Shown here one piece after another: positions 41,618 to 52,358 of a stretch of DNA of 64,000 nucleotides. The DNA comes from Maribacter sp. Lineage in GTDB: Bacteria; Bacteroidota; Bacteroidia; Flavobacteriales; Flavobacteriaceae. The notes below the pieces were generated by a model, which was not told where the DNA came from, did no database searches, and worked only from the letters and a program-made list of their open reading frames with translations. How positions within the stretch are numbered: the first letter of the stretch is position 1; each line of letters starts with the position of its first letter. The DNA is taken from NCBI GenBank assembly GCA_002749285.1, contig PDPR01000016.1:34075-98074 (forward strand). Direction: 5' to 3'. Both the position numbers and the translations under genes were made by a program.

Positions 41618-42961
41618 CTATGCTACTTTTCTGTTTTTACCAGATTTCATTAAACCATCATAATGTCTGTTCAACAAATAAGCGTTTACCTGTTGTACCG
41701 TGTCAATAGCCACACCCACCATAATCAATAAGGAGGTACCCCCATAGAACATGGCCCAACCGGATTGGACGTCCATAAGCTTAACAACAATAGCAGGCAA
41801 TACTGCCAACAAGGCCAAAAAGACCGATCCCGGTAATGTTATCAACGACATGATCTTATCAAGAAAATCACCGGTTTCCTTACCTGGTCTTATACCAGGG
41901 ATAAACCCACCACTTCTCTTCAAGTCATCCGCCATTTTATTCGTAGGTACCGTAATTGCCGTATAGAAATAGGTAAATATGATTATCAACAATGCGAACA
42001 ATATGTTATAGGCCAAACCGAATATATCCTGGAATTGTACTTCCATCCATTGTCCCATTGCCGTATTGTTGAACGTTCTACCGAGCAACCCAGGAACGAA
42101 CATTATCGCTTGTGCAAAAATAATAGGCATTACCCCAGATGCATTCAACTTCAATGGGATGTACTGCCTAGACCCCATCACATTTTTCTCATAACCGCCA
42201 GAAGCTGTTCTCCTTGCGTACTGTACCGGTATCTGTCTTGTTGCCATCACCAGTAATATACTTGCCAAAATCACCAAGAACCAAAGAATAACCTCAACAA
42301 GGATGAACATCAACCCCCCATTGTTGTTCACTGTCCTGGAAACAAATTCCTGTACAAAGGATTGTGGAAGTCTCGCAATGATACCTACCATGATCAACAA
42401 TGAGATACCATTACCAATGCCTTTATCGGTAATTTTCTCCCCCAACCACATTGCAAAGACACAACCTGTTACCAATATGATGACCGAAGGGATAATAAAA
42501 TCCAATCCTTTGCCCAATACAAAAGCACTATCTGGCACACCCAATGCACCAAGGCTATATAAGTAAGCAGGTGCCTGGACAATACAGATACCAATGGTCA
42601 ACCATCTTGTTATTTGATTGATCGTTTTTCTACCGCTCTCCCCTTCTTTCTGCAACTTCTGTAAATACGGAATGGCAATACCCATAAGCTGTACAACAAT
42701 CGACGCTGAGATATATGGCATGATCCCCAATGCAAAAACAGAGGCATTTGCAAAAGCCCCGCCTGTAAAAGCATTTAGAATACCCAATATACCATTATCG
42801 GTACTAGAGGTCAATTCGGCCAATTGTGCCGTATCGATACCGGGAAGAACAATTTGACAACCAAAGCGGTATACCAAAAGAAGACCTAAGGTAATTGTTA
42901 TTCTATCCCTTAGCTCCTCGATCTTCCAAATATTGGATAGTGTCTCGATAAATTTCTTCAT
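41618..42961 (-). CDS. secY: preprotein translocase subunit SecY
   Basis: IRPGKETGDFLDKI, QLMGIAIPYLQKLQKEGESGRKTINQITRW. Confidence 0.98.
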   Translation of the reverse strand: MKKFIETLSNIWKIEELRDRITITLGLLLVYRFGCQIVLPGIDTAQLAELTSSTDNGILGILNAFTGGAFANASVFALGIMPYISASIVVQLMGIAIPYLQKLQKEGESGRKTINQITRWLTIGICIVQAPAYLYSLGALGVPDSAFVLGKGLDFIIPSVIILVTGCVFAMWLGEKITDKGIGNGISLLIMVGIIARLPQSFVQEFVSRTVNNNGGLMFILVEVILWFLVILASILLVMATRQIPVQYARRTASGGYEKNVMGSRQYIPLKLNASGVMPIIFAQAIMFVPGLLGRTFNNTAMGQWMEVQFQDIFGLAYNILFALLIIIFTYFYTAITVPTNKMADDLKRSGGFIPGIRPGKETGDFLDKIMSLITLPGSVFLALLAVLPAIVVKLMDVQSGWAMFYGGTSLLIMVGVAIDTVQQVNAYLLNRHYDGLMKSGKNRKVA

Positions 42962-42979
42962 AGTGATGTATTATCTGGC

Positions 42980-43432
42980 TTATAAATTTATTGCTTCACC
43001 GCCAGCTGCCTCAATAGCCGCCTTTGCAGTAGCTGTAAACTTATGCACTGATACTTTTAAGGGTGCTTTCAACTCTCCCCTTCCTAAGATCTTGACTAAA
43101 TCGTTCTTTCCTACCAAACCTAACTCGACAAGGTCATCAAAGGTAACAACATCCTTGATCACTTTGTTGTCGGCCAATTCTTGAAGTTTGTCAAGATTGA
43201 CCCCTTTATATTCCTTTCGGTTGATATTGGTGAAACCGAACTTGGGAACACGCCTTTGCAATGGCATCTGCCCTCCTTCAAAACCGATTTTCTTGGAATA
43301 TCCAGACCTAGACTTAGCTCCTTTATGTCCTCGAGTTGCAGTTCCCCCCTTACCTGAGCCCTGACCTCTTCCTACCCTTTTGCCATCCCTATTGACGGCA
43401 CCTTCAGCTGGTTTTAGATTACTTAAATTCAT
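42980..43432 (-). CDS. rplO: 50S ribosomal protein L15
   Basis: GRGQGSGKGGTATRGHKGAKSRSGYSKKIGFEGGQMPLQRR. Confidence 0.98.
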   Translation of the reverse strand: MNLSNLKPAEGAVNRDGKRVGRGQGSGKGGTATRGHKGAKSRSGYSKKIGFEGGQMPLQRRVPKFGFTNINRKEYKGVNLDKLQELADNKVIKDVVTFDDLVELGLVGKNDLVKILGRGELKAPLKVSVHKFTATAKAAIEAAGGEAINL

Positions 43433-43447
43433 TACACTATATGTATA

Positions 43448-43627
43448 TTAAGCTTCCTCCGAGGAAACTAAGTGTTTAACTTTATCTATCATGCCAAGAA
43501 TATTTGGCGTGGCATCGTGTTCTACTACTTGACCGATCTTACGTAGCCCTAAAGCCTCCAAAGTCCTTTTTTGGTCCTGTGGTCGCTTAATACCACTTTT
43601 TAATTGTTTTACTTTGATCTTTGCCAT
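43448..43627 (-). CDS. rpmD: 50S ribosomal protein L30 (not in supplied ORF track)
   Basis: Manual translation MAKIKVKQLKSGIKRPQDQKRTLEALGLRKIGQVVEHDATPNILGMIDKVKHLVSSEEA*. Confidence 0.97.
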   Translation of the reverse strand: MAKIKVKQLKSGIKRPQDQKRTLEALGLRKIGQVVEHDATPNILGMIDKVKHLVSSEEA

Positions 43628-43708
43628 TTTTCCTAGTATTTCGAAGTCGATGTTCAGTAGGCACGAATGGGAAACCCGAATCGTTTTACCTATATCCGAT
43701 ACTTCTTT

Positions 43709-44233
43709 TTATCCTTTAAAAACCTTATCCAATGAAACCCCTCTTTGTTTGGCTACCGTACTGGCGCCCCGCAACTGCAATAACGCATCGAATGTGGCCT
43801 TGACAACATTGTGCGGATTGGATGAACCTTGTGATTTGGACAATACATCATGTACACCAACCGATTCCAATACCGCTCTCACGGCACCACCTGCAATTAC
43901 TCCTGTACCATGGGATGCTGGCTGGATATAAACCCTGGCCCCTCCATATTTCCCTTTTTGCTCATGTGGCAATGTATGCTTGTCCAGAGGAATCCTAATA
44001 AGGTTCTTCTTCGCATCTTCAATAGCTTTGGCAATGGCAGTGGCCACCTCCTTGGATTTACCCAGACCATGGCCTACGACACCGGCCTCATCACCTACCA
44101 CTACGATAGCGGAAAATCCAAATGCCCTACCACCTTTGGTTACTTTGGTTACCCTTTGCACACCAACCAACCTATCTTTAAGCTCTAAACCTCCTGGTTT
44201 AACAGTTTCTACGTTTTTGTATTTCTGGTACAT
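43709..44233 (-). CDS. rpsE: 30S ribosomal protein S5
   Basis: [31 protein letters not shown]. Confidence 0.98.
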   Translation of the reverse strand: MYQKYKNVETVKPGGLELKDRLVGVQRVTKVTKGGRAFGFSAIVVVGDEAGVVGHGLGKSKEVATAIAKAIEDAKKNLIRIPLDKHTLPHEQKGKYGGARVYIQPASHGTGVIAGGAVRAVLESVGVHDVLSKSQGSSNPHNVVKATFDALLQLRGASTVAKQRGVSLDKVFKG

Positions 44234-44241
44234 ACTCTATA

Positions 44242-44598
44242 TTAAAATTTTAGTCCTGCTTCCCTTGCCGCTTCCGCAAGTGCCTTAACCCTTCCGTGGT
44301 ACAGATTACCCCCCCTATCGAAGGCAACCTTTTCTATACCGGCTTTCTGGCATTTTTCAGCAATGGATTTACCTACTAATCTTGCCATTTCAGATTTACT
44401 CCCCTTGGCCGATGCCAAGTCCTTATCCCTAGAAGAAGCAGCAAGCAAGGTGTTTCCGTTATTATCATCGATTACTTGTACATAGATCCCTGTATTACTT
44501 CTAAACACAGCCAACCTTGGCCTTTCAGCGGTTCCGAAAGAGACCTTTCTGATTCTCCTTCTAATTCTAAATTTTCTCTGAGTCTTTGATAATCCCAT
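44242..44598 (-). CDS. rplR: 50S ribosomal protein L18
   Basis: [20 protein letters not shown]...[28 protein letters not shown]. Confidence 0.98.
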   Translation of the reverse strand: MGLSKTQRKFRIRRRIRKVSFGTAERPRLAVFRSNTGIYVQVIDDNNGNTLLAASSRDKDLASAKGSKSEMARLVGKSIAEKCQKAGIEKVAFDRGGNLYHGRVKALAEAAREAGLKF

Positions 44599-44609
44599 GA
44601 TACTTATTA

Positions 44610-45152
44610 TTAAGCTGATTTACCTGCTTTTCTTCTTAATTGTTCCCCTACGAACCTAATTCCTTTTCCTTTGTAAGGTTCTGGCTTACGGAAAGAACGG
44701 ATCTTTGCCGCTACCTGCCCTACCAATTGCTTGTCAAAAGAGGTAAGTTTTATGATCGGGTTCTTTCCTTTTTCAGAACTGGTCTCTATTTTCACTTCCG
44801 GGGCGATGTCCAAAACTATATTGTGTGAAAAACCAAGTGCCAGATCCAATTTTTGTCCTTGATGACTGGCCCTGTAACCAACACCTACCAATTCAAGTTC
44901 CTTGGTCCATCCTTTGGACACCCCTTCGACCATATTCAAGACAAGTGACCTGTAAAGACCGTGCTTTGATCTGGCCCCTATCGAATCGGATGGTCTTGTA
45001 ACCCAAGCTTGTCCATCTTCAATCTTTATGGCCACACCGGAAAACTCTTGGGTCAACTCGCCCAGTTTACCTTTCACAGTAACCACATTCTCTTTTACAT
45101 CTATAGTCACTCCTTCTGGAATCGCTATCGGATTATTACCTATTCTTGACAT
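44610..45152 (-). CDS. rplF: 50S ribosomal protein L6
   Basis: [15 protein letters not shown]...[13 protein letters not shown]. Confidence 0.98.
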   Translation of the reverse strand: MSRIGNNPIAIPEGVTIDVKENVVTVKGKLGELTQEFSGVAIKIEDGQAWVTRPSDSIGARSKHGLYRSLVLNMVEGVSKGWTKELELVGVGYRASHQGQKLDLALGFSHNIVLDIAPEVKIETSSEKGKNPIIKLTSFDKQLVGQVAAKIRSFRKPEPYKGKGIRFVGEQLRRKAGKSA

Positions 45153-45173
45153 TTTTTTACTCTTTATATAGTA

Positions 45174-45572
45174 TTAATACACATAGCACAAAACCTCGCC
45201 ACCTACGTTTTCCTTCTTGGCCTGCTTACTGGTCATTACCCCATGGGAAGTAGAGACTATCGCGATTCCCAAGCCGTTCAATACCCTTGGCATATCATTG
45301 GAATTGGCATATTTACGTAAACCTGGCTTACTTATACGTTGTATTCTCTTAATTACGGGGTCTTTGGTCACCTTGTCGTATTTCAAAGCGATCTTAATCG
45401 ACCCTTGGACTTTATCTTCTTCAAATTTGTAACTCAAAATATACCCTTGGTCGAATAATATCTTGGTTATCTCCTTTTTAACATTGGATGCAGGAATCTC
45501 AACCACCCGATGACCGGCTGAACTGGCATTTCTAATTCGTGTTAAATAATCTGCTATAGTATCTGTTACCAT
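45174..45572 (-). CDS. rpsH: 30S ribosomal protein S8
   Basis: TDTIADYLTRIRNA...LGIAIVSTSHGVMTSKQAKKENVGGEVLCYVY. Confidence 0.98.
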   Translation of the reverse strand: MVTDTIADYLTRIRNASSAGHRVVEIPASNVKKEITKILFDQGYILSYKFEEDKVQGSIKIALKYDKVTKDPVIKRIQRISKPGLRKYANSNDMPRVLNGLGIAIVSTSHGVMTSKQAKKENVGGEVLCYVY

Positions 45573-45640
45573 ATTTTATTGAATTCGGTGACGGTTTTTA
45601 GCTTTATCGCTAAACCTGAAACCAGTTTATTTATTTTTAA

Positions 45641-45910
45641 TTACCAGCTGGCTTTTTTTACTCCGGGAATCAAACCTTGATTGGCCATTTCCCTGAATGT
45701 TACCCTTGAAATACCAAAGGTCCTCATATACCCTTTAGGTCTTCCCGTAAGCTTACAACGATTGTGTATACGGACAGGAGAAGCGTTTTTTGGCAATTTC
45801 TGAAGTGCCTCATAGTCACCAGCCTCTTTCAAAGCCTTACGCTTTTCGGCATATTTAGCAACTGTTTTCGCCCTTTTTCTTTCACGGGCCTTCATTGATT
45901 CTTTAGCCAT
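45641..45910 (-). CDS. rpsN: 30S ribosomal protein S14 (zinc-independent, long form)
   Basis: [13 protein letters not shown]...[43 protein letters not shown]. Confidence 0.98.
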   Translation of the reverse strand: MAKESMKARERKRAKTVAKYAEKRKALKEAGDYEALQKLPKNASPVRIHNRCKLTGRPKGYMRTFGISRVTFREMANQGLIPGVKKASW

Positions 45911-45911
45911 A

Positions 45912-46463
45912 CTAATTCTTTTTAAAAGGTAATCCTAATTCTGTTAATAATGATTTCGCCTCCTTGTCCGTAGGTGCGGAAGTCACAAAGGTAATATCCA
46001 TCCCATTGATTCTATTGATCTTGTCAATATTTATCTCGGGGAAAATTATTTGTTCGGTAACACCCAAACTATAATTACCACGACCATCAAAGCCCGTTGC
46101 ACGAATTCCCTGGAAATCCCGAACCCTTGGCAGGGCGGAAGTCACTAGACGATCCAAAAACTCGTACATTCTCTCACCGCGCAAAGTTACCCTGGCACCT
46201 ATTGGCATCCCCTTACGTAATTTAAATGCAGCGACATCCTTTTTGGACATAGTGGAAACTGCTTTTTGGCCCGTTATCAAGGTCAATTCATCAACTGCAT
46301 GATCAATCAACTTTTTATCGGCCACGGCAGCACCAACACCTCTACTAACCACGATTTTCTCTAACTTGGGCACTTGCATTACATTTTTGTAACCAAATTC
46401 CTCCTTAAGCGCATCGACGATACGCTCACTATATTCTTTCTTTAATCTTGCGACGTAAGCCAT
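45912..46463 (-). CDS. rplE: 50S ribosomal protein L5
   Basis: [17 protein letters not shown]...[20 protein letters not shown]. Confidence 0.98.
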   Translation of the reverse strand: MAYVARLKKEYSERIVDALKEEFGYKNVMQVPKLEKIVVSRGVGAAVADKKLIDHAVDELTLITGQKAVSTMSKKDVAAFKLRKGMPIGARVTLRGERMYEFLDRLVTSALPRVRDFQGIRATGFDGRGNYSLGVTEQIIFPEINIDKINRINGMDITFVTSAPTDKEAKSLLTELGLPFKKN

Positions 46464-46465
46464 AA

Positions 46466-46780
46466 TTAAATTACTTCATTGGATTTCTTAGCAAACCTTA
46501 TCTTCTTACCATCCCTAACTTCCAATCCTATTCTGGTAGCATCGTTCGATTTTGGATCGATCAATGACAAATTGGAAACGTGAATAGGAGCTTCTTTCTT
46601 GACAATACCACCTTGAGGGTTGTTGGCACTTGGCTTCTCGTGTTTGGAAACCATATTGGCTCCTTCGACGATAGCCTTGTTCTTTTCGATCAACACCTTT
46701 ATCACCTTACCTTCCGTACCTTTATGGTCTCCAGCAATAATCTTTACGGTATCTCCTGTTCTTATCTTTAATTTTTTCAT
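46466..46780 (-). CDS. rplX: 50S ribosomal protein L24
   Basis: [22 protein letters not shown]. Confidence 0.98.
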   Translation of the reverse strand: MKKLKIRTGDTVKIIAGDHKGTEGKVIKVLIEKNKAIVEGANMVSKHEKPSANNPQGGIVKKEAPIHVSNLSLIDPKSNDATRIGLEVRDGKKIRFAKKSNEVI

Positions 46781-46794
46781 TGTAGTATTAAATA

Positions 46795-47163
46795 TTAAAG
46801 CACCTCTGGGGCCAATGATACAATCTTCATGAACTGCTTATCGCGCAATTCCCTTGCCACTGGTCCGAAAACACGGGTACCTCTCATTTCTCCGGTAGGA
46901 TTCAATAATACGCAAGCATTGTCATCAAAACGAATATATGAACCATCCGGCCTTCTAACTTCTTTTTTTGTCCGTACCACAACTGCGGTAGAAACTGCTC
47001 CTTTTTTGATCCCCCCATTTGGCGTAGCCTCTTTAACGGTAACAACGATTTTGTCCCCGATAGAAGCATATCGTCTTTTCGTACCACCGAGAACCCTAAT
47101 GGTCAAAACCTCTTTTGCCCCGGTATTGTCCGCTACTTTTAGTCTTGATTCTTGCTGTAACAT
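46795..47163 (-). CDS. rplN: 50S ribosomal protein L14
   Basis: [27 protein letters not shown]. Confidence 0.98.
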   Translation of the reverse strand: MLQQESRLKVADNTGAKEVLTIRVLGGTKRRYASIGDKIVVTVKEATPNGGIKKGAVSTAVVVRTKKEVRRPDGSYIRFDDNACVLLNPTGEMRGTRVFGPVARELRDKQFMKIVSLAPEVL

Positions 47164-47164
47164 A

Positions 47165-47422
47165 TTATTTAGCTCTTTCTAGGATTTCTACTAACCTCCA
47201 ACACTTGGTCTTACTCATGGGACGGGTCTCCATAATCTTTACGGTATCACCGATATTGCAATCGTTCTTCTCGTCATGGGCAACATATTTCTTTGTCTTC
47301 AAAACGAACTTACCGTACATCGGGTGTTTTACTCTTTTCACTTCCGACACAACAATGGATTTCTCCATTTTGTCACTAGTAACAACCCCTACTCTCTCTT
47401 TTCTTAAGTTTCTTTTTTCCAT
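47165..47422 (-). CDS. rpsQ: 30S ribosomal protein S17
   Basis: [33 protein letters not shown]. Confidence 0.98.
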   Translation of the reverse strand: MEKRNLRKERVGVVTSDKMEKSIVVSEVKRVKHPMYGKFVLKTKKYVAHDEKNDCNIGDTVKIMETRPMSKTKCWRLVEILERAK

Positions 47423-47435
47423 AAAGCAGAACCAA

Positions 47436-47627
47436 TTATTGGTTTTCCCTATTAGTTATTTCAGTAGCCAATCTTGCAACCGTTTTTCTTACCTTCTTGA
47501 TCTGAAGTGGATTTTCCAATGGAGTAACAAAATGCGCCATTTTTAAATCAGCATACTGTTTCTTATAATCAGCAAGCTTTTCCGTAAGTTCCTCGACAGA
47601 TAACTTTTTTATTTCTAAATTTTTCAT
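47436..47627 (-). CDS. rpmC: 50S ribosomal protein L29
   Basis: [24 protein letters not shown]...[18 protein letters not shown]. Confidence 0.97.
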   Translation of the reverse strand: MKNLEIKKLSVEELTEKLADYKKQYADLKMAHFVTPLENPLQIKKVRKTVARLATEITNRENQ

Positions 47628-47639
47628 GATTCCCTACGA

Positions 47640-48065
47640 TTAATTCTGATTCGTATAATCCCTTGCTGTAACAAATTTTGTTTTTACAGGCAACTTCTGT
47701 GCCGCCAAACGCAAGGCTTCCTTCGCGACTTCCTGGCTAACACCACCAACTTCGAACATGATCCTGCCCGGTTTTACCACAGCAACAAAATATTCAGGGG
47801 CACCTTTACCTTTACCCATACGTACTTCCAATGGTTTTTTGGTAATTGGCTTATCTGGGAATATCTTAATCCACAATTGTCCTTCCCTCTTCATAAATCT
47901 CGTTGCAGCGATACGGGCCGCTTCGATTTGACGGGAAGTCAAGAATGATGAATCCAAGGATTTAATGCCAAACATACCATTTGAAAGCTGATGCCCCCTT
48001 CCGGAGTTACCCTTCATACGGCCTTTCTGCATTTTACGGAACTTGGTTCTTTTCGGTTGTAACAT
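47640..48065 (-). CDS. rplP: 50S ribosomal protein L16
   Basis: [20 protein letters not shown]...[25 protein letters not shown]. Confidence 0.98.
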   Translation of the reverse strand: MLQPKRTKFRKMQKGRMKGNSGRGHQLSNGMFGIKSLDSSFLTSRQIEAARIAATRFMKREGQLWIKIFPDKPITKKPLEVRMGKGKGAPEYFVAVVKPGRIMFEVGGVSQEVAKEALRLAAQKLPVKTKFVTARDYTNQN

Positions 48066-48085
48066 TTTCTTACTTCTTTAAAAAA

Positions 48086-48805
48086 TTACTTTCTACGACG
48101 TTGCTTTCTCTGACCGTCCTGCTTCCCACCTTTTCCACCTTGGCCTTTTTGCATTCCGACCAATGGGGAAAGTTCTCTCTTACCATAAACCTCTCCTTTC
48201 ATGATCCATACTTTAATACCTAGTCTACCATAAGTAGTGTGGGCTTCATGCAAAGCGTAATCTATATCCGCCCTAAAAGTGGACAATGGGATACGACCAT
48301 CTTTATAGGATTCGGACCTGGCCATTTCAGCACCATTCAAACGTCCTGAAATCTGAACCTTTATTCCTTCTGCATTCATTCGCATTGCAGCAGCAATGGA
48401 CATTTTAATGGCCCTTCTAAAAGAAATCCTACTTTCAATCTGTCTCGCTATACTTGCGGCGACCAGATTTGCGTCGACCTCTGGTCTTTTGATCTCAAAG
48501 ATGTTGATCTGGACTTCCTTATTGGTAATCTTCTTCAGCTCTTCCTTAAGCTTGTCAACTTCTTGCCCCCCCTTACCAATTATGATACCTGGCCTAGCGG
48601 TTGTCACCGTCACGGTAATCAATTTCAACGTGCGTTCGATGATTACCCTGGAGACACTTGCCTTGGAAAGGCGTGCATGGATATACTTTCTTATTTTATC
48701 GTCTTCAGCCAGCTTATCACCATAATCATTTCCACCGTACCAGTTGGATTCCCATCCCCTGATTATTCCAAGACGATTTCCTATCGGATTTGTTTTCTGT
48801 CCCAT
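48086..48805 (-). CDS. rpsC: 30S ribosomal protein S3
   Basis: [27 protein letters not shown] domain GIIIGKGG. Confidence 0.98.
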   Translation of the reverse strand: MGQKTNPIGNRLGIIRGWESNWYGGNDYGDKLAEDDKIRKYIHARLSKASVSRVIIERTLKLITVTVTTARPGIIIGKGGQEVDKLKEELKKITNKEVQINIFEIKRPEVDANLVAASIARQIESRISFRRAIKMSIAAAMRMNAEGIKVQISGRLNGAEMARSESYKDGRIPLSTFRADIDYALHEAHTTYGRLGIKVWIMKGEVYGKRELSPLVGMQKGQGGKGGKQDGQRKQRRRK

Positions 48806-48806
48806 T

Positions 48807-49214
48807 CTAGCTTGCTATATTATTGTTAGACCCCAAAATCAATGTTACATGATTTGAGCGTTTTCTTATTCTATGCGCTCTACCTTGTGGGGCCGGTCGC
48901 AATCTTTTCAACATAGTTCCACTATCGACCCTTATCTCTTTTACGATAAGATCGGCTTCCTCCATATTGGCATCCTCATTCTTGGCTTGCCAGTTTGCCA
49001 AGGCTGATAAAAGTAATTTCTCCAATTTTCGAGAAGATTCCTTCGAATTGAACTTCAAGATAGCCAAGGCTTTCTCAACCTCAACACCCCTGATCAAATC
49101 GGCTACCAACCTCATCTTCCTCGGTGATGTTGGACAATTATTCAATTTAGCAAAAGCCAATTGTTTCTTTTCAGCCTTGATTCTTTCGGCCATTTGTCTT
49201 TTTCGAACTCCCAT
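48807..49214 (-). CDS. rplV: 50S ribosomal protein L22
   Basis: [26 protein letters not shown]...[12 protein letters not shown]-like end. Confidence 0.97.
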   Translation of the reverse strand: MGVRKRQMAERIKAEKKQLAFAKLNNCPTSPRKMRLVADLIRGVEVEKALAILKFNSKESSRKLEKLLLSALANWQAKNEDANMEEADLIVKEIRVDSGTMLKRLRPAPQGRAHRIRKRSNHVTLILGSNNNIAS

Positions 49215-49217
49215 AGC

Positions 49218-49496
49218 TTACTTTTTACCTTTGTTCTTAGCCCCTGCATGACCCCTAAAAGATCGTGTTGGAGAAAATTCGCCTAATTTGTGACCTACCA
49301 TATTCTCGGTAATGTATACCGGGACAAATTGCCTGCCATTATGGACTGCAATTGTCAACCCTACAAAATCAGGGGTGATCATTGAAGCTCTTGACCACGT
49401 CTTTATGACGCTTTTCTTACCAGAGGTTACACTTTGCTGGATTTTATTTTCCAAGCTATAATGAACGTAAGGTCCTTTTTTTAATGAACGTGCCAT
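49218..49496 (-). CDS. rpsS: 30S ribosomal protein S19
   Basis: [19 protein letters not shown]...[18 protein letters not shown]. Confidence 0.98.
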   Translation of the reverse strand: MARSLKKGPYVHYSLENKIQQSVTSGKKSVIKTWSRASMITPDFVGLTIAVHNGRQFVPVYITENMVGHKLGEFSPTRSFRGHAGAKNKGKK

Positions 49497-49508
49497 TTCT
49501 TTTTCTTT

Positions 49509-50333
49509 TTATTTCTTTCTACGTTCCAATATATATCTATTCGTGCTCTTGGTTTTGGATCGGGTCCTAAATCCTTTTGCAGGAATTCCGTTTTTAGATC
49601 TTGGATGACCACCTGAGGCCCTACCTTCACCACCACCCATTGGGTGATCCACAGGGTTCATCGCCACAGGTCGTGTTCTCGGCCTTCTTCCCAGCCACCT
49701 ACTTCTACCTGCCTTGCCCGAAACCAATAATTGGTGGTCCGAATTGGACACGGCACCGATAGTGGCCAAACATTCAGACAGAATAAGCCTTGTCTCACCT
49801 GACGGTAATTTCACGGTAACGAACTTACCTTCCTTGGCCATTAATTGGGCGAAAGTACCGGCACTACGGGCCATCACAGCCCCTTGGCCCGGCCTTAACT
49901 CGATACAGGATATAATCGTACCCAAAGGAATACTTTTCAAAGGCAAGGCATTTCCGATCTCCGGTGCAGCAGTCTCACCTGCCAATACCGTTTGACCTAC
50001 CCCCAAACCATTTTGGGCGACGATATAACGTTTCTCACCATCAGCATATTCCAACAACGCTATAAACGCAGTTCTGTTCGGATCATACTGAATCGATTTT
50101 ACAGTTGAGACAACACCTTGTTTGTCCCTCTTGAAATCAATGACACGATATCTTCTCTTATGACCCCCGCCTCTGTGGCGTATGGTCATTTTTCCTTGAC
50201 TGTTTCTACCTCCGGACTTTTTTAACGGAGCGAGCAAACTCTTCTCCGGCTTATCAGTAGTAATGGAGTCAAACCCATTTACTACTCTAAAACGCTGCCC
50301 TGGAGTGATTGGCTTTAATTTTCTAACTGACAT
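49509..50333 (-). CDS. rplB: 50S ribosomal protein L2
   Basis: [18 protein letters not shown]...[22 protein letters not shown]. Confidence 0.98.
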   Translation of the reverse strand: MSVRKLKPITPGQRFRVVNGFDSITTDKPEKSLLAPLKKSGGRNSQGKMTIRHRGGGHKRRYRVIDFKRDKQGVVSTVKSIQYDPNRTAFIALLEYADGEKRYIVAQNGLGVGQTVLAGETAAPEIGNALPLKSIPLGTIISCIELRPGQGAVMARSAGTFAQLMAKEGKFVTVKLPSGETRLILSECLATIGAVSNSDHQLLVSGKAGRSRWLGRRPRTRPVAMNPVDHPMGGGEGRASGGHPRSKNGIPAKGFRTRSKTKSTNRYILERRKK

Positions 50334-50342
50334 TTTTTGTCT

Positions 50343-50633
50343 TTATAGATTACTGTAAAAATCAATTATATCACCTTCCACAACATCGACGATTGCTTTT
50401 TTGATAGCATTCGTCTTACCATGTTGAATACCGGTCTTGGTATATCTTGTCTTTCTTTTGGGACCATAGTTCATAGTCCTTACTTTTTTCACAGAAACAC
50501 CGTAAGTTGCCTCTACAGCATCCTTGATCTGAATTTTGTTCGCCTTAGGGTCCACAACGAAACCATAACGATTATGCAACTCGCTATCCGCAGTCATTTT
50601 TTCCGTTATAATCGGCTTTATCAACACACTCAT
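50343..50633 (-). CDS. rplW: 50S ribosomal protein L23
   Basis: LIKPIITEKMTADSELHNRYGFVVDPKANKIQIKDAVEATYGV. Confidence 0.97.
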   Translation of the reverse strand: MSVLIKPIITEKMTADSELHNRYGFVVDPKANKIQIKDAVEATYGVSVKKVRTMNYGPKRKTRYTKTGIQHGKTNAIKKAIVDVVEGDIIDFYSNL

Positions 50634-50639
50634 GGCTTC

Positions 50640-51269
50640 CTATTTATTTAAGTTCGTTTCAATCCCTTCCAGGGAACCTTCCAACAACACTATGCTATTT
50701 GCGTTTAATATTTTGTAAGTACTTAATTCTGCGTTAGTTACAACTTCAGAACCCTTCAAATTACGCGAAGACAAATATACACCATTATTTGAATCGCCCA
50801 ACACAAATAAAGATTTTTTACCTTGAAGTCCCAATGACTTCAGAATCTGTACAAAATCTTTTGTTTTGGGAGCGTCAAAATCAAAATCCTCAACAACCAT
50901 GACCGACTGTTCCTTTGCCTTAAGGCTCAAAGCCGATTTCCTGGCCAAACGTTTTACGTTTTTATTCAATTTTTGGGTATAGTCCTTAGGTCTTGGGCCA
51001 AAGATTCGACCACCACCCCTGAAAATAGGCGATTTAATACTACCTGCCCTTGCCGTACCAGTACCTTTTTGCTTTTTGATCTTTCGTGTACTACCGGCAA
51101 TCTCACCACGTTCCTTAGCCTTGTGCGTTCCTTGCCTCTGATGGGCCAAGTATTGTTTTACATCAAGGTATATTGCGTGATTGTTTGGTTCTATGGCGAA
51201 AACATTATCCGAAAGGTCTACCTTTCTTCCTGTTTCTTTTCCTTTAATATCTAAAACTGCTACTTTCAT
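50640..51269 (-). CDS. rplD: 50S ribosomal protein L4
   Basis: KQKGTGTARAGSIKSPIFRGGGRIFGPRPKDY. Confidence 0.98.
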   Translation of the reverse strand: MKVAVLDIKGKETGRKVDLSDNVFAIEPNNHAIYLDVKQYLAHQRQGTHKAKERGEIAGSTRKIKKQKGTGTARAGSIKSPIFRGGGRIFGPRPKDYTQKLNKNVKRLARKSALSLKAKEQSVMVVEDFDFDAPKTKDFVQILKSLGLQGKKSLFVLGDSNNGVYLSSRNLKGSEVVTNAELSTYKILNANSIVLLEGSLEGIETNLNK

Positions 51270-51892
51270 TACTGCCACCTTTTAATGGTTACATAAGCGT
51301 TCTTATGGCCCGGAACACAACCTTTTACTACTAAAAGGTTTTTCTCTGGAACTATTTTTAAAACTTTGAGGTTTTGGACCGTAACCTTGTCACCACCCAT
51401 TCTACCTGCCATTTTCATTCCCTTGAATACTCTCGCAGGATACGAGGCGGCACCGATAGAACCTGGGGCCCTAAGCCTGTTGTGCTGACCGTGGGTCGCT
51501 TGGCCTACACCAGCAAAACCATGTCTTTTCACAACACCTTGAAAGCCTTTTCCCTTTGACTTTCCGATCACGTCGACAAACTCTCCTTCCAAAAACAAAT
51601 CAACCCCTACTGTGTCCCCCAACTTATACTTATCATCAAAACCTTGGAACTCAACGACTTTTTTCTTGGGAGAAGAACCTGCTTTTTTAAAGTGGCCGAC
51701 TTCGGCCTTATTAGCACGTTTTTCTGCCTTGTCATCGAAACCAAGTTGAAGGGCCTTGCACCCATCAACCTCTTCGGTTCTGACTTGGGTAACTACGCAT
51801 GGCCCTGCCTCAATGACAGTACAGGGAACGTTCTTCCCGCTTTCGTCAAAGATGCTGGTCATACCTACTTTTCTTCCTATTAACCCAGACAT
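51269..51892 (-). CDS. rplC: 50S ribosomal protein L3
   Basis: [61 protein letters not shown]. Confidence 0.98.
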   Translation of the reverse strand: MSGLIGRKVGMTSIFDESGKNVPCTVIEAGPCVVTQVRTEEVDGCKALQLGFDDKAEKRANKAEVGHFKKAGSSPKKKVVEFQGFDDKYKLGDTVGVDLFLEGEFVDVIGKSKGKGFQGVVKRHGFAGVGQATHGQHNRLRAPGSIGAASYPARVFKGMKMAGRMGGDKVTVQNLKVLKIVPEKNLLVVKGCVPGHKNAYVTIKRWQ

Positions 51893-51928
51893 ATCATTAC
51901 TATTTATTGATTACTATTTATTATTCTT

Positions 51929-51960
51929 AAAAAAACAGGGCCAAAAATAATCCAGCCCTG
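51929..51960 (-). terminator. terminator/attenuator-like hairpin in the rpsJ-rplC spacer
   Basis: Minus strand CAGGGC-(13 nt)-GCCCTG-TTTTTTT, 36 nt upstream of rplC. Confidence 0.6.
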
Positions 51961-52042
51961 AATTTATCTTTGTTTCCGTTTTTCCCTCGCACGCGGCTTG
52001 GGACATGTTAGCCCTACTTCCTATTTGGAGCGGAACATATAC

Positions 52043-52348
52043 CTAGACCTTGATCTCGACCTCCACACCACTGGGAAGCTCTAGCTTCATAAGGGCATCG
52101 ATGGTCTTTGAAGAAGAACTGTATATATCCAACAACCGCTTATAAGAACTCAATTGAAATTGCTCTCTCGACTTCTTGTTTACGTGTGGGGACCGCAACA
52201 CGGTAAATATCTTCTTATGTGTCGGCAACGGAATAGGCCCTGTAACCACTGCGCCTGTCGTCTTTACCGTTTTAACGATTTTCTCGGCAGACTTATCCAC
52301 CAAATTATGATCGTAAGATTTTAGTTTTATTCTGATTTTTTGACTCAT
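52043..52348 (-). CDS. rpsJ: 30S ribosomal protein S10
   Basis: [43 protein letters not shown]. Confidence 0.98.
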   Translation of the reverse strand: MSQKIRIKLKSYDHNLVDKSAEKIVKTVKTTGAVVTGPIPLPTHKKIFTVLRSPHVNKKSREQFQLSSYKRLLDIYSSSSKTIDALMKLELPSGVEVEIKV

Positions 52349-52358
52349 CTTCTAAAAA

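Noticed and set aside
41618-41640. Absence of map/adk between secY and infA and of tuf after fusA
   Set aside because: Gene-order variation consistent with known Bacteroidota arrangements; not unusual enough to report.
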